NCBI GenBank assembly: GCA_900110595.1
Contig: FOEZ01000018.1
Span: 1-64,000 of the forward strand
Length of the DNA stretch: 64,000 nt
Source: Arthrobacter sp. OV608
GTDB lineage: Bacteria > Actinomycetota > Actinomycetes > Actinomycetales > Micrococcaceae
Direction: 5' to 3'
Both the position numbers and the translations under genes were made by a program. Under the pieces are notes generated by a model. It did no database searches and was not told the origin of the DNA. It saw nothing but the letters and a program-made list of their open reading frames with translations. Positions 16,754 to 24,347 of this stretch are shown here, in pieces; position 1 is the first letter of the stretch; each line of letters opens with the position of its first letter.

Positions 16754-16805
16754 CGATGGTTGAGCCTGTCTAAACCACGTTCGGTTTCGACAGGCTCAAC
16801 CATCG
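16754..16805. repeat. Intergenic palindrome of the GGTTGAGCCTGTCGAAACC family (full copy)
   Basis: The 23-base arms (16754-16776 and 16783-16805) are complementary with one mismatch and flank a 6-base loop. The 3' arm contains the complement of GGTTGAGCCTGTCGAAACC, the unit that also appears before proC. It lies between the topA stop codon and the sseB-type start, both on the minus strand, so it could also serve as the topA terminator, although no T run follows. Confidence 0.75.
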
Positions 16806-16809
16806 GAAA

Positions 16810-19536
16810 CTACTTCTTCGCCGTTGCCTTCTTCTTGGCCGGAGGCTTGCGGGTGGCGGTGCGCTTGACCGGGCCCTTGGCGCGCTTCTCGGCCAGGAGT
16901 TCAACAGCCTGTTCGCGCGTGAGTTCCTCCAGGGAGGTGGCACGCGGAACCGTGATGTTGGTGATCCCATCGGTGATGTAGGGGCCGAACCGGCCTTCCT
17001 TCACCACGATGTTTTTCTCCGACACCGGGTCCGGGCCGAACTCCGCCAGCGGCGGCACGGCGGCACGGGCGCCCCGCTGCTTCGGCTGGGAGTAGATCTC
17101 CAGCGCCTGGTCCAGCGTGATGGTGAAGATCTCCTCTTCCGAACCGATGGAGCGGGAGTCGGTCCCCTTCTTCAGGTACGGCCCAAACCGGCCATTCTGC
17201 ACGGTGATCAGATTGCCTTCGGCGTCCTCCCCCAGAACGCGGGGCAGGCTCATGAGCTGCAGTGCCTCGTCCAGGGTCACGGACTCGACGGTCATCGACT
17301 TGAACAGCGAGCCGGTGCGGGGCTTGGCCTTGACCGGCTTTTTCGGCGGCTTGGGCTTGCCGTTCTTGTAGTACTCCACCGGCTGGGCGGCAATCTGTTC
17401 CTCGGTCATCTCCGGGATGATCTCGGTGACGTAGGCGCCGTACCGGCCGTTCTTGGCGACGACGGTATGCCCGGTGTGCGGATCGGTACCCAGCACCCGC
17501 TCTTCGGGAGCGGCCGTCTCCATCAGCTCAACGGCCTTGGCGGCGGTCAGTTCGTCGGGGGCGAGGTCCTCGGGCACATTGGCCCGCGCCGACTCCACAA
17601 TCTCCCCCGTCTTGGGGTCCACGGTGGCGGCGGAGCTTTCAAGGTACGGGCCGAACTTTCCTACCCGGAGCGTGATCTCGTCCGTGATGGGAATGGAGTT
17701 GATTTCCCGCGCGTCGATCTCGCCAAGGTTGTTGACGATGCTCAGCAGGCCCGGATCGGAGTCCTCGCCGAAGTAGAAGTGCCGGAGCCAGGAGGCGCCC
17801 ACGGCCTGGCCGTTGGCGATCTTGTCCAGGTCGCCTTCCATGTCCGCGGTGAACTCATAGTCCACATAGTCGCTGAAGTGCTGTTCCAGCAGCCGGATCA
17901 CGGAGAACGCAATCCAGCTCGGTACCAGGGCGGAACCCTGCTTCCGCACGTAGCCGCGGTCCTGGATGGTGGAGATCGTGGAGGCGTAAGTGGACGGACG
18001 TCCAATGCCCTTCTTCTCCAGCTCAGCCGTGAGCGAGGCTTCGGTGTAGCGCGGCGGCGGGGACGTTTCGTGGCCGATGGCCGTGATATCTGCGGCGGTG
18101 AGGGAATCGCCCTTGGCCACGTTCGGCAGGCGGCGCGCTTCCTCGGAGTCGTCGTCGCCGCGGGTCTCGTCCTTGCCTTCCTCGTAGGCTGCCAGGAAGC
18201 CGGGGAACGTGATCACGGTGCCCGAGGCGGAGAACTCGGCGTCACGCCCGTCAGCAGCCACGGCACCCAGGCGGATGGTCGCCGTCGAACCCTTGGCATC
18301 AGCCATCTGGGAGGCGACAGTGCGCTTCCAGATGAGTTCGTAGAGCCGGAATTCGTCGCCGGAGAGCTGCTTGGCCACCTGGGCGGGGGTGCGGAAGGAG
18401 TCGCCGGCGGGGCGGATGGCCTCGTGGGCTTCCTGGGCGTTGGCTGCCTTGCCGGTATACACACGGGGTGACTGCGGGATGTACTCGGGGCCGTACAGTT
18501 CGGAGGCCTGGCGGCGGGCAGCAGTGAGGGCTTCGTCGCTCAACGCGGACGAGTCCGTACGCATATAGGTGATGTAGCCGTTTTCGTACAGCCGCTGGGC
18601 CACCTGCATGGTGCTCTTCGAGGAGAAGCGAAGCTTGCGGCCCGCCTCCTGCTGCAGTGTGGAGGTGGTGAAGGGCGCTGCCGGGCGGCGGGTGTAGGGC
18701 TTGGTGTCGACGGAGCGGACGGTGAACGAGGCGTCCTGCAGCCCTGCCGCCAGGGATGTTGCCAGCTCCTCGTTGAGGTGCGCCACGTTCTTGGACGTGA
18801 GCACGCCGTCGTCGTTGAAGTCCCGGCCGCTGGCCACCTTGGCGCCGTCCACAGCGGCGAGCTTGGCCTTGAAGGAGCCGGCGTCGGCGCCGAACTGGCC
18901 GGTGAGGTCCCAGTAGGAGGCAGCCTTGAAGGCCATGCGCTCGCGTTCCCGGTCCACCACCATGCGGGTGACCACTGACTGCACGCGGCCGGCGGACAGG
19001 CCGCGCGCCACCTTGCGCCAGAGCACCGGGGAAATCTCGTAGCCGTACAGGCGGTCCAGGACACGGCGGGTTTCCTGCGCGTCCACCAGTGCCGTATCGA
19101 CGTCGCGCAGGTTGCCCATGGCGCGCTGGATGGCTTCCTTGGTGATTTCGCCGAACGTCATCCGGTACACCGGGACCTTGGGCTTGAGCACTTCGAGGAG
19201 GTGCCACGCGATGGCTTCGCCTTCGCGGTCCCCATCGGTTGCGAGGTAAAGTTCGTCGGCGTCCTTGAGCGCGGCCTTGAGCTCGGTCACCTTTTTCTTT
19301 TTGTCCGGGGACACCACGTAATACGGCTTGAAGTCGTGGTCAATGTCGACGGCGAACTTGCCCACCGAGGTTTTCTTCAGCTCTGCGGGGAGTTCGGACG
19401 GCTGCGGCAGGTCGCGGATGTGACCAATGGAGGCCTCTACGATGAAGCCCTCGCCCAGGTACTTGGCGATGGTCTTGCTCTTGGCCGGAGACTCCACAAT
19501 CACGAGTTTCTTGCCGGTTTTGGCCTTGCTTGGCAC
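16810..19536 (-). CDS. topA: DNA topoisomerase I (type IA)
   Basis: The 908-residue enzyme relaxes negative supercoils. The N-terminal TOPRIM domain has E15 (VIVESPAKS) and the acidic pair D101/D103 (TDGDREGE). The nucleophilic tyrosine is Y324 in YITYMRTDSS, and SAGRVQSVV and KGIGRPSTYA are further family motifs. The C-terminal third has repeated FGPYxx units (KFGPYLES, RYGAYVTE, RFGPYLKK, RFGPYITD) instead of zinc fingers and ends in a basic Lys/Arg/Ala tail, as in mycobacterial TopA. The GTG start at 19536 has TAGGAG just upstream; a 14-codon upstream extension of the frame lacks homology. Confidence 0.93.
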   Translation of the reverse strand: MPSKAKTGKKLVIVESPAKSKTIAKYLGEGFIVEASIGHIRDLPQPSELPAELKKTSVGKFAVDIDHDFKPYYVVSPDKKKKVTELKAALKDADELYLATDGDREGEAIAWHLLEVLKPKVPVYRMTFGEITKEAIQRAMGNLRDVDTALVDAQETRRVLDRLYGYEISPVLWRKVARGLSAGRVQSVVTRMVVDRERERMAFKAASYWDLTGQFGADAGSFKAKLAAVDGAKVASGRDFNDDGVLTSKNVAHLNEELATSLAAGLQDASFTVRSVDTKPYTRRPAAPFTTSTLQQEAGRKLRFSSKSTMQVAQRLYENGYITYMRTDSSALSDEALTAARRQASELYGPEYIPQSPRVYTGKAANAQEAHEAIRPAGDSFRTPAQVAKQLSGDEFRLYELIWKRTVASQMADAKGSTATIRLGAVAADGRDAEFSASGTVITFPGFLAAYEEGKDETRGDDDSEEARRLPNVAKGDSLTAADITAIGHETSPPPRYTEASLTAELEKKGIGRPSTYASTISTIQDRGYVRKQGSALVPSWIAFSVIRLLEQHFSDYVDYEFTADMEGDLDKIANGQAVGASWLRHFYFGEDSDPGLLSIVNNLGEIDAREINSIPITDEITLRVGKFGPYLESSAATVDPKTGEIVESARANVPEDLAPDELTAAKAVELMETAAPEERVLGTDPHTGHTVVAKNGRYGAYVTEIIPEMTEEQIAAQPVEYYKNGKPKPPKKPVKAKPRTGSLFKSMTVESVTLDEALQLMSLPRVLGEDAEGNLITVQNGRFGPYLKKGTDSRSIGSEEEIFTITLDQALEIYSQPKQRGARAAVPPLAEFGPDPVSEKNIVVKEGRFGPYITDGITNITVPRATSLEELTREQAVELLAEKRAKGPVKRTATRKPPAKKKATAKK

Positions 19537-19672
19537 GGTGCTCCTACAGAAAAAGGTTGCTCGGGCAGATGCGCCCATACTGGCCTAGTTCACCATATTT
19601 TGCAGAAATGTGCGCATCCATGTGGAAAAGAGGGGGGCCGGCGGCACAACGCTCCGCGCCACCGTCTGCGCC

Positions 19673-21307
19673 TTATTGACCGGCCGGAATCAGGAAGCCG
19701 TCCCGGACCAGGTTGGCTGCTTCGGCGAGCAAACCGCTGCGGAATGTGCCGGCGTCGAACCCGTCCTCCCCGCCCAGCAGCGCCTCCAGGGCACCGGCGA
19801 TCTGGCCCGCCGTGAGGTCGCCGTCGCAGGCCGAGACAAACCCGGCGAGCTCGGTGCTGAGCAGGTTGGTCCGGCGCAAGCCGGCGCCCTGGCGCAGCAG
19901 GATCACGCCCGGATGCTCGGCGCCGGGGCGCTGGTGGCGTTCCTCAGTGACGTCGTCCGCCACCAGCAGGTGCGCGTCCCCGATGCTGTTGGCTGCCAGC
20001 CAGTCCTGGCGTTCCAGCGCCGCGCCCAGGTGCGGGCCGATGGGCTGCTCGATGGGGTAGCTGATCTCCTCGAACCGGCTGAAGCCCTGGCCGGAGCCAG
20101 CCGGCCGGCGCAGCAGCACCATTCCGAAGCCGATCCCCGCCACGTTCCTGGACTCGAAGTCTTCTAGGTAAGCCGCATACGCGTCCCGGTAGTGGTCCCG
20201 GTCCCGGGACTCGGAGGCGTCCCGCAGCCAGGTTTCGGCGTACTGCTCCGGGCTGACCAACTCCCGCTGGATGAACCAGGCATCCACGCCGGGAACCACC
20301 CAGGACTGCGGACGCTCCTGCCAGTCCGTGCCGGCCGCCACCTCCCAGTTGCCCAACATCTGGGCCGTGCCGCCCTCAGCCAGGACAGCCGGGAGACCGG
20401 CCACCAGGGCAGCCACGATGTCGTCGCCCGGCAGGCCGCCGTCGCGGTAGGTGAACTGCTCCGCGGCATCTTCCCCCGGGCTCCGTGGCGTGATGACGAA
20501 CGGCGGGTTGGAGACCACCAGCCCGAATTCCTCGCCGGCCACCGGCTCCAGCAGCGAGCCCAGGCGCAGGCTCACCCGGTCCTCCAGCCGGTCCGGGTCC
20601 ACCCCCAGGGGCTGCGCGTTCAGGAGGATATTGAACCGAGTGAAGGCAAGCGCCCGTTCGGAAATGTCCGTGGCCGTCACGTGCTCGCAGTGGTGGAGCA
20701 GGTGGAAGGCCTGGATGCCGCAACCCGTCCCCAGGTCCAGTGCGCGGTTGGTGTGGCGGCGGAAGGTTGTCTGCACCAGGGTGGTGGAGGCCTGGCCGAT
20801 GCCCAGGACGTGGTCGTGCCGGAGCACGCCTTCCTGCTGGTGCGCAGCTAGGTCACTGGCCACCCACAGTTCAGCGCCGCCGCTGCCGTCCTCATTAGCG
20901 TCCCAGCCGTAGGGCCGCAGGTCGGCTCTGGCGGCCAGGAGCGCCGTGCCGGGAACGGGCTCCACCAGCCCCAAAGCCACCAGGCCTTCCGCGCGGATGC
21001 CCGGCAGGGCGGCGTTAAGCGTTTCCTTGGGCTGGGGCTCGGCGAGCAGCCACAGACGGACGACGGCGGCAAGCGCCTTGGCGCCCTCGTCCCGCCGGAC
21101 CGCGCGCTCGGCAGCGAGCAGTGCCGGGATGGTCTGGTCGCGGTTCAAGGCGGTGTAGGCGGATTCGCCCAGGAGGTTCGCGACGCCGTCGAGCGTGTAG
21201 TCCACGGCGCGAAGGTCCGCGGCGAGTGCGGCGAGCAGGTCGGGAAGGTCGCTGCGGGGCGCGTCGGGAGTATTGCCGGCGGTGAACTCGTATGGGGATT
21301 CAGGCAC
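19673..21307 (-). CDS. Class I SAM-dependent methyltransferase of the DUF7059/RsmC-HemK-like type
   Basis: The 544-residue protein has an N-terminal all-helical region (about 1-150), a methyltransferase core and a C-terminal winged-helix-like part. SAM motif I is ALDLGTGCGIQAFHLL, the acidic motif II is TATDIS, and the motif IV catalytic loop is VVSNPPFVIT. The NPPF tetrapeptide is typical of N-methyltransferases acting on bases or glutamine side chains, so a ribosomal RNA guanine or a protein Gln target is plausible; neither can be chosen from sequence. The start is GTG. It lies upstream of topA on the same strand with a 136-base gap. Confidence 0.75.
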   Translation of the reverse strand: MPESPYEFTAGNTPDAPRSDLPDLLAALAADLRAVDYTLDGVANLLGESAYTALNRDQTIPALLAAERAVRRDEGAKALAAVVRLWLLAEPQPKETLNAALPGIRAEGLVALGLVEPVPGTALLAARADLRPYGWDANEDGSGGAELWVASDLAAHQQEGVLRHDHVLGIGQASTTLVQTTFRRHTNRALDLGTGCGIQAFHLLHHCEHVTATDISERALAFTRFNILLNAQPLGVDPDRLEDRVSLRLGSLLEPVAGEEFGLVVSNPPFVITPRSPGEDAAEQFTYRDGGLPGDDIVAALVAGLPAVLAEGGTAQMLGNWEVAAGTDWQERPQSWVVPGVDAWFIQRELVSPEQYAETWLRDASESRDRDHYRDAYAAYLEDFESRNVAGIGFGMVLLRRPAGSGQGFSRFEEISYPIEQPIGPHLGAALERQDWLAANSIGDAHLLVADDVTEERHQRPGAEHPGVILLRQGAGLRRTNLLSTELAGFVSACDGDLTAGQIAGALEALLGGEDGFDAGTFRSGLLAEAANLVRDGFLIPAGQ

Positions 21308-21385
21308 CGCTCAAGTTTAGTGCGGCAGGTCCGGACCGGCAGGCGCGGGAACGTTGCGGGCCGCCGGACGGGGTAGCGTTGGGGT

Positions 21386-21862
21386 ATGCCAACAACGCTT
21401 TCCGTCCTTCCGCGCGCCCGGAAGCAGCCCACCGGCCCAAGGCGCTTCCCGCACACAGCATTGGCGCTGGCAGGCCTGGTGTCCGTTGCCCTGGCGGGAT
21501 GCTCACCGGTGGTGTCGATCGAGAACGCGGACGTGCCCCAGTGGCGGGCCACGGCCTTGCCGGCATCGCCGGGCGCCGTACTGGAGGACGCCGGGAAAAT
21601 CCTCAACAAGAACCGGATCATCCGGGAAGCTTCCAATGTCAGCGCCGGCCGCTACACCCTGACGGCGACCTGCGAGGGTGGAGGCAAAGCGTTCTTCGCG
21701 GTGTCGCTGGACGGGGAAGACGTGGTGGATGCCGGAGCCGCGTGCAACGGCAGCAACGAGGTCACCAGGATCACACTGCCCAATACAGGGAGGCTGGAAA
21801 TCAGCACCTCCAGTGTGGACGCGCCCCTCATCTACGCCTACCAGCTGATGCCCGCGCAATAG
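21386..21862 (+). CDS. Putative lipoprotein, first of a tandem related pair
   Basis: The 158-residue protein has a long basic N-region, a hydrophobic segment and the lipobox LAGC (about 36-39), so it should be lipid-anchored outside the membrane. The mature part has no family I recognise. Its C-terminal half (AGRYTLTATCEGGGKAFFAVS..., VDAGAACN, APLIYAYQL) aligns by eye with the next gene (TGTYALALACRSQRRVNFTVR..., IDLGLRCG, ANYAYRL), with two cysteines at matching positions that could form a disulfide. The gap between the two genes is 38 bases. The function is unknown. Confidence 0.7.
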   Translation: MPTTLSVLPRARKQPTGPRRFPHTALALAGLVSVALAGCSPVVSIENADVPQWRATALPASPGAVLEDAGKILNKNRIIREASNVSAGRYTLTATCEGGGKAFFAVSLDGEDVVDAGAACNGSNEVTRITLPNTGRLEISTSSVDAPLIYAYQLMPAQ

Positions 21863-21900
21863 CTATGGTCCGCGGAGGCTTGCGGGCTTAAAGTCGGACT

Positions 21901-22470
21901 ATGCCCAGTGTGCGGAAATCCTCCGCGCCCGGTCCGCTACGGACAGCCCCGGCGCCGCTGGCGCGGAAGCCTGCGTCCGCCGTCGTCCTCGGCCTTGTGC
22001 TCGCGGCAGGGCTTACGGTGGGCGGCTGCGAATACACCTACGACGACGGCCGCTGGGCCGATCCCGCTGATGCGGAGCAGACAGTGGCCCCCGCGCCTGC
22101 ATTCACCCGCGATCCGCTGGAACGCGAACCCGTCAGCGAGGCCGAGCTGGAGTCATGGGTGTCCAGCAGCCTGCCCGACACCGGCGATCCCGTCATTTAC
22201 GCGGCAGCCGGGCTGCTGGCGGCGGGCGAAACCCGCAGCGAAACAACCCCCGTGGTGAGCACCGGCACCTATGCTTTGGCTCTGGCATGCCGAAGCCAAC
22301 GCCGTGTGAACTTCACGGTCCGCAGCAACGCGCTCACGCTGATTGACCTGGGGCTGCGGTGCGGCATCAACCGCGAGAACGTCATTTATCTCTCGGCCGA
22401 GACTGCCCTGACCGTCACTGTGGACGCCCGGACAGGTGCTAACTACGCGTACCGGCTCCGGCGCCTGTGA
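21901..22470 (+). CDS. Putative lipoprotein, second of a tandem related pair
   Basis: The 189-residue protein has a signal peptide with lipobox VGGC (C at about 43). After the anchor there is an acidic, Pro-rich linker (DDGRWADPADAEQTVAPAPA), then a domain that resembles the mature part of the preceding lipoprotein, including the two conserved cysteines (LACRSQ and LRCGIN) and the C-terminal ANYAYRL. Both genes lie on the plus strand between two minus-strand genes, so they probably form a two-gene unit. No enzymatic motif is visible; a beta-rich ligand- or cell-wall-binding domain is a guess. Confidence 0.7.
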   Translation: MPSVRKSSAPGPLRTAPAPLARKPASAVVLGLVLAAGLTVGGCEYTYDDGRWADPADAEQTVAPAPAFTRDPLEREPVSEAELESWVSSSLPDTGDPVIYAAAGLLAAGETRSETTPVVSTGTYALALACRSQRRVNFTVRSNALTLIDLGLRCGINRENVIYLSAETALTVTVDARTGANYAYRLRRL

Positions 22471-22504
22471 TAGGCGTTGCGCTCCACAGGCCGTGAGCCC
22501 GGTC

Positions 22505-23449
22505 CTACGCCGCGCAGCCTTCGGGGCAGCGCAGGGTTTCCGGGCTGGAAGCGCATTCGGCGCAGTACAGGGTGAGGGTGCGGCAGCTCGGGTTGGAGCA
22601 GTTCTCGAATTTACTGGTGGGGGCCGAGCATCGGACGCATTGGCCAATGGTTTTGGCATCCTCGCTGAATTCCAGGTGCATACGTTTGTCGAACACATAC
22701 AGCGAGCCTTCCCAAAGGCCCTGGTCCTTGAAGGTTTCGCCGTAGCGGACGATGCCGCCGTCCAGCTGGTAGACCTCTTTGAAGCCGCGGTTCACCATCA
22801 GGCTGGAGAGCACTTCGCAGCGGATGCCGCCGGTGCAGTAGGTGACCACCGGCTTGTCCTTGAGCCCGTCGTACTTCCCGGACTCGAGTTCCTTGATGAA
22901 GTCGTGGGTGGTGGCGACGTCGGGGACGATCGCGTCCTTGAAGCGGCCAATTTGTGCTTCGAAGGCGTTCCGGCCGTCGAAGAAGACAACCTCTTCCCCG
23001 CCCTGCTTCTTTGTATCCACGAGTTCGTGCAGTTCTTCGGGTTTGAGGTGCTTGCCGCCGCCCACCACACCGTTGTCGTCCACTTTCAGTTCGCCCGGGG
23101 CGCCGAAGGAGACGATTTCGTCGCGTACCTTGACGCTCAGGCGCGGGAAGTCTTCCGCACCGCCGTCGGACCACTTAACGTCGATGCCGTGGAAGCCCTT
23201 GTACTCGCGCGTGGTCTTGACGTACTGCTTCACGGCGCCGATTTCGCCGCCCACGGTCGCGTTGATGCCGTCTTTGGAGATCAGGATGCGGCCGGTCAGG
23301 CCCAGTTTCTCGCAGAGGGCACGCTGCCAGAGCCGGACGGCGTCCGGATCAGCGATAGGGGTAAAGCCGTAAAAAAGCACGATTCGGTTCAAAGCCACGT
23401 ATTTAAGGGTACCGGCTTGGATTCCAGTGGCCTGTCCCGGTTCTGCCAC
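22505..23449 (-). CDS. trhO: tRNA uridine(34) hydroxylase TrhO (rhodanese-domain YceA family)
   Basis: The 314-residue frame has an N-terminal acylphosphatase-like domain (RILISKDGINATVGG), a rhodanese domain with the catalytic Cys in TYCTGGIRCE, and a C-terminal cysteine-rich module (CVRCSAP, NCSNPSC, YCAECA, CPEGC) likely to bind metal. The family hydroxylates U34 of certain tRNAs as the first step to 5-methoxyuridine-type modifications. The start is uncertain: a GTG at 23398 (VALNRIVLFYGF) matches the family N-terminus better than the GTG at 23449, and neither has a good ribosome site. Confidence 0.85.
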   Translation of the reverse strand: MAEPGQATGIQAGTLKYVALNRIVLFYGFTPIADPDAVRLWQRALCEKLGLTGRILISKDGINATVGGEIGAVKQYVKTTREYKGFHGIDVKWSDGGAEDFPRLSVKVRDEIVSFGAPGELKVDDNGVVGGGKHLKPEELHELVDTKKQGGEEVVFFDGRNAFEAQIGRFKDAIVPDVATTHDFIKELESGKYDGLKDKPVVTYCTGGIRCEVLSSLMVNRGFKEVYQLDGGIVRYGETFKDQGLWEGSLYVFDKRMHLEFSEDAKTIGQCVRCSAPTSKFENCSNPSCRTLTLYCAECASSPETLRCPEGCAA

Positions 23450-23549
23450 GGGCGGGCGCCCAGGGGTGCCGCATCACAATTGCATAAGCTCAGGACTTCT
23501 TGCCTGCCACCCCCTGTTGCTTGTGATCGGGGTGGAATAGTCTCATCGC

Positions 23550-24242
23550 ATGAGCCCGGAAACCATGGTTAACGACATCACTGGCCTTCTTGAAGTGTGG
23601 GTGGCCGGATGGGCTGGCTGTCGCGGTTACCGGACATCGTCGGAAGGCCGCTTTCCCGCCGCGCTCCGGTCTGATACCTCAGGTGAATGGGAATTTTTCG
23701 CGTCCGATCCAACGGACACGGAGTTTGCCGTGCTCGCGGCGAAGGCGGCGGAAGTGCCGGCCCGGGGCCTGACGATCCTGACGAACGACCTCGCCCGGTA
23801 TTCGGAACTTGCCCGGCAGCACGGATTGAACGTCACTTCCGACACCCAGGCCATGATGATCGTGGACATGGAAACCCAGGACGCCGAGGATCCCTGGCTT
23901 TCGGATGACGACCTTTCCCTGGCGGCGTCCGAACGGGACGGTGTGCACTACGCGGAGGTGCGCTCCGGTGACACCCTGGCCGCCAGTGGCCGGGTTTACG
24001 TGGTGGGCGACACCGCGGTGTTCGACAAAATCATCACCGAACCGGCCTTCCAGCGGCGCGGCCTTGGCAGTTTTATCATGCGGGCACTGGCAGCCCAGGC
24101 GTTTGGGCACGACGTCCAGACAGGGCTGCTGCTGGCGTCCCTTGATGGCCAGAAGCTCTACTCGCATCTTGGCTGGACCACTGTTTCCCGGGTGCTGATG
24201 CTGTCCGCATCCCGCGACGGGGCCGATCTGTCCCTGAGTTAG
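23550..24242 (+). CDS. GNAT-family N-acetyltransferase
   Basis: The 230-residue protein has a C-terminal GNAT domain: ASGRVYVVGDTAVFDKIITEPAFQRRGLGSFIM contains strand 4 and the acetyl-CoA pyrophosphate loop (QRRGLG), and LYSHLGWTTVSRVLML is the usual strand 5-6 end. The N-terminal 100 residues are divergent and may be a remnant GNAT half. The substrate is unknown. It starts at an ATG about 150 bases from the divergent trhO start and is followed, after 105 bases, by the helicase gene in the same direction. Confidence 0.75.
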   Translation: MSPETMVNDITGLLEVWVAGWAGCRGYRTSSEGRFPAALRSDTSGEWEFFASDPTDTEFAVLAAKAAEVPARGLTILTNDLARYSELARQHGLNVTSDTQAMMIVDMETQDAEDPWLSDDDLSLAASERDGVHYAEVRSGDTLAASGRVYVVGDTAVFDKIITEPAFQRRGLGSFIMRALAAQAFGHDVQTGLLLASLDGQKLYSHLGWTTVSRVLMLSASRDGADLSLS

Positions 24243-24347
24243 AGCCTGGCGCATCTCCTTGAATTTCCTGGATTTTCCGCGCCTCCCCTGTTTCCCCCGA
24301 GGGCGAACCGGGCACGCCGAGCCCTTGGCGGGTGAAACAATATATGG

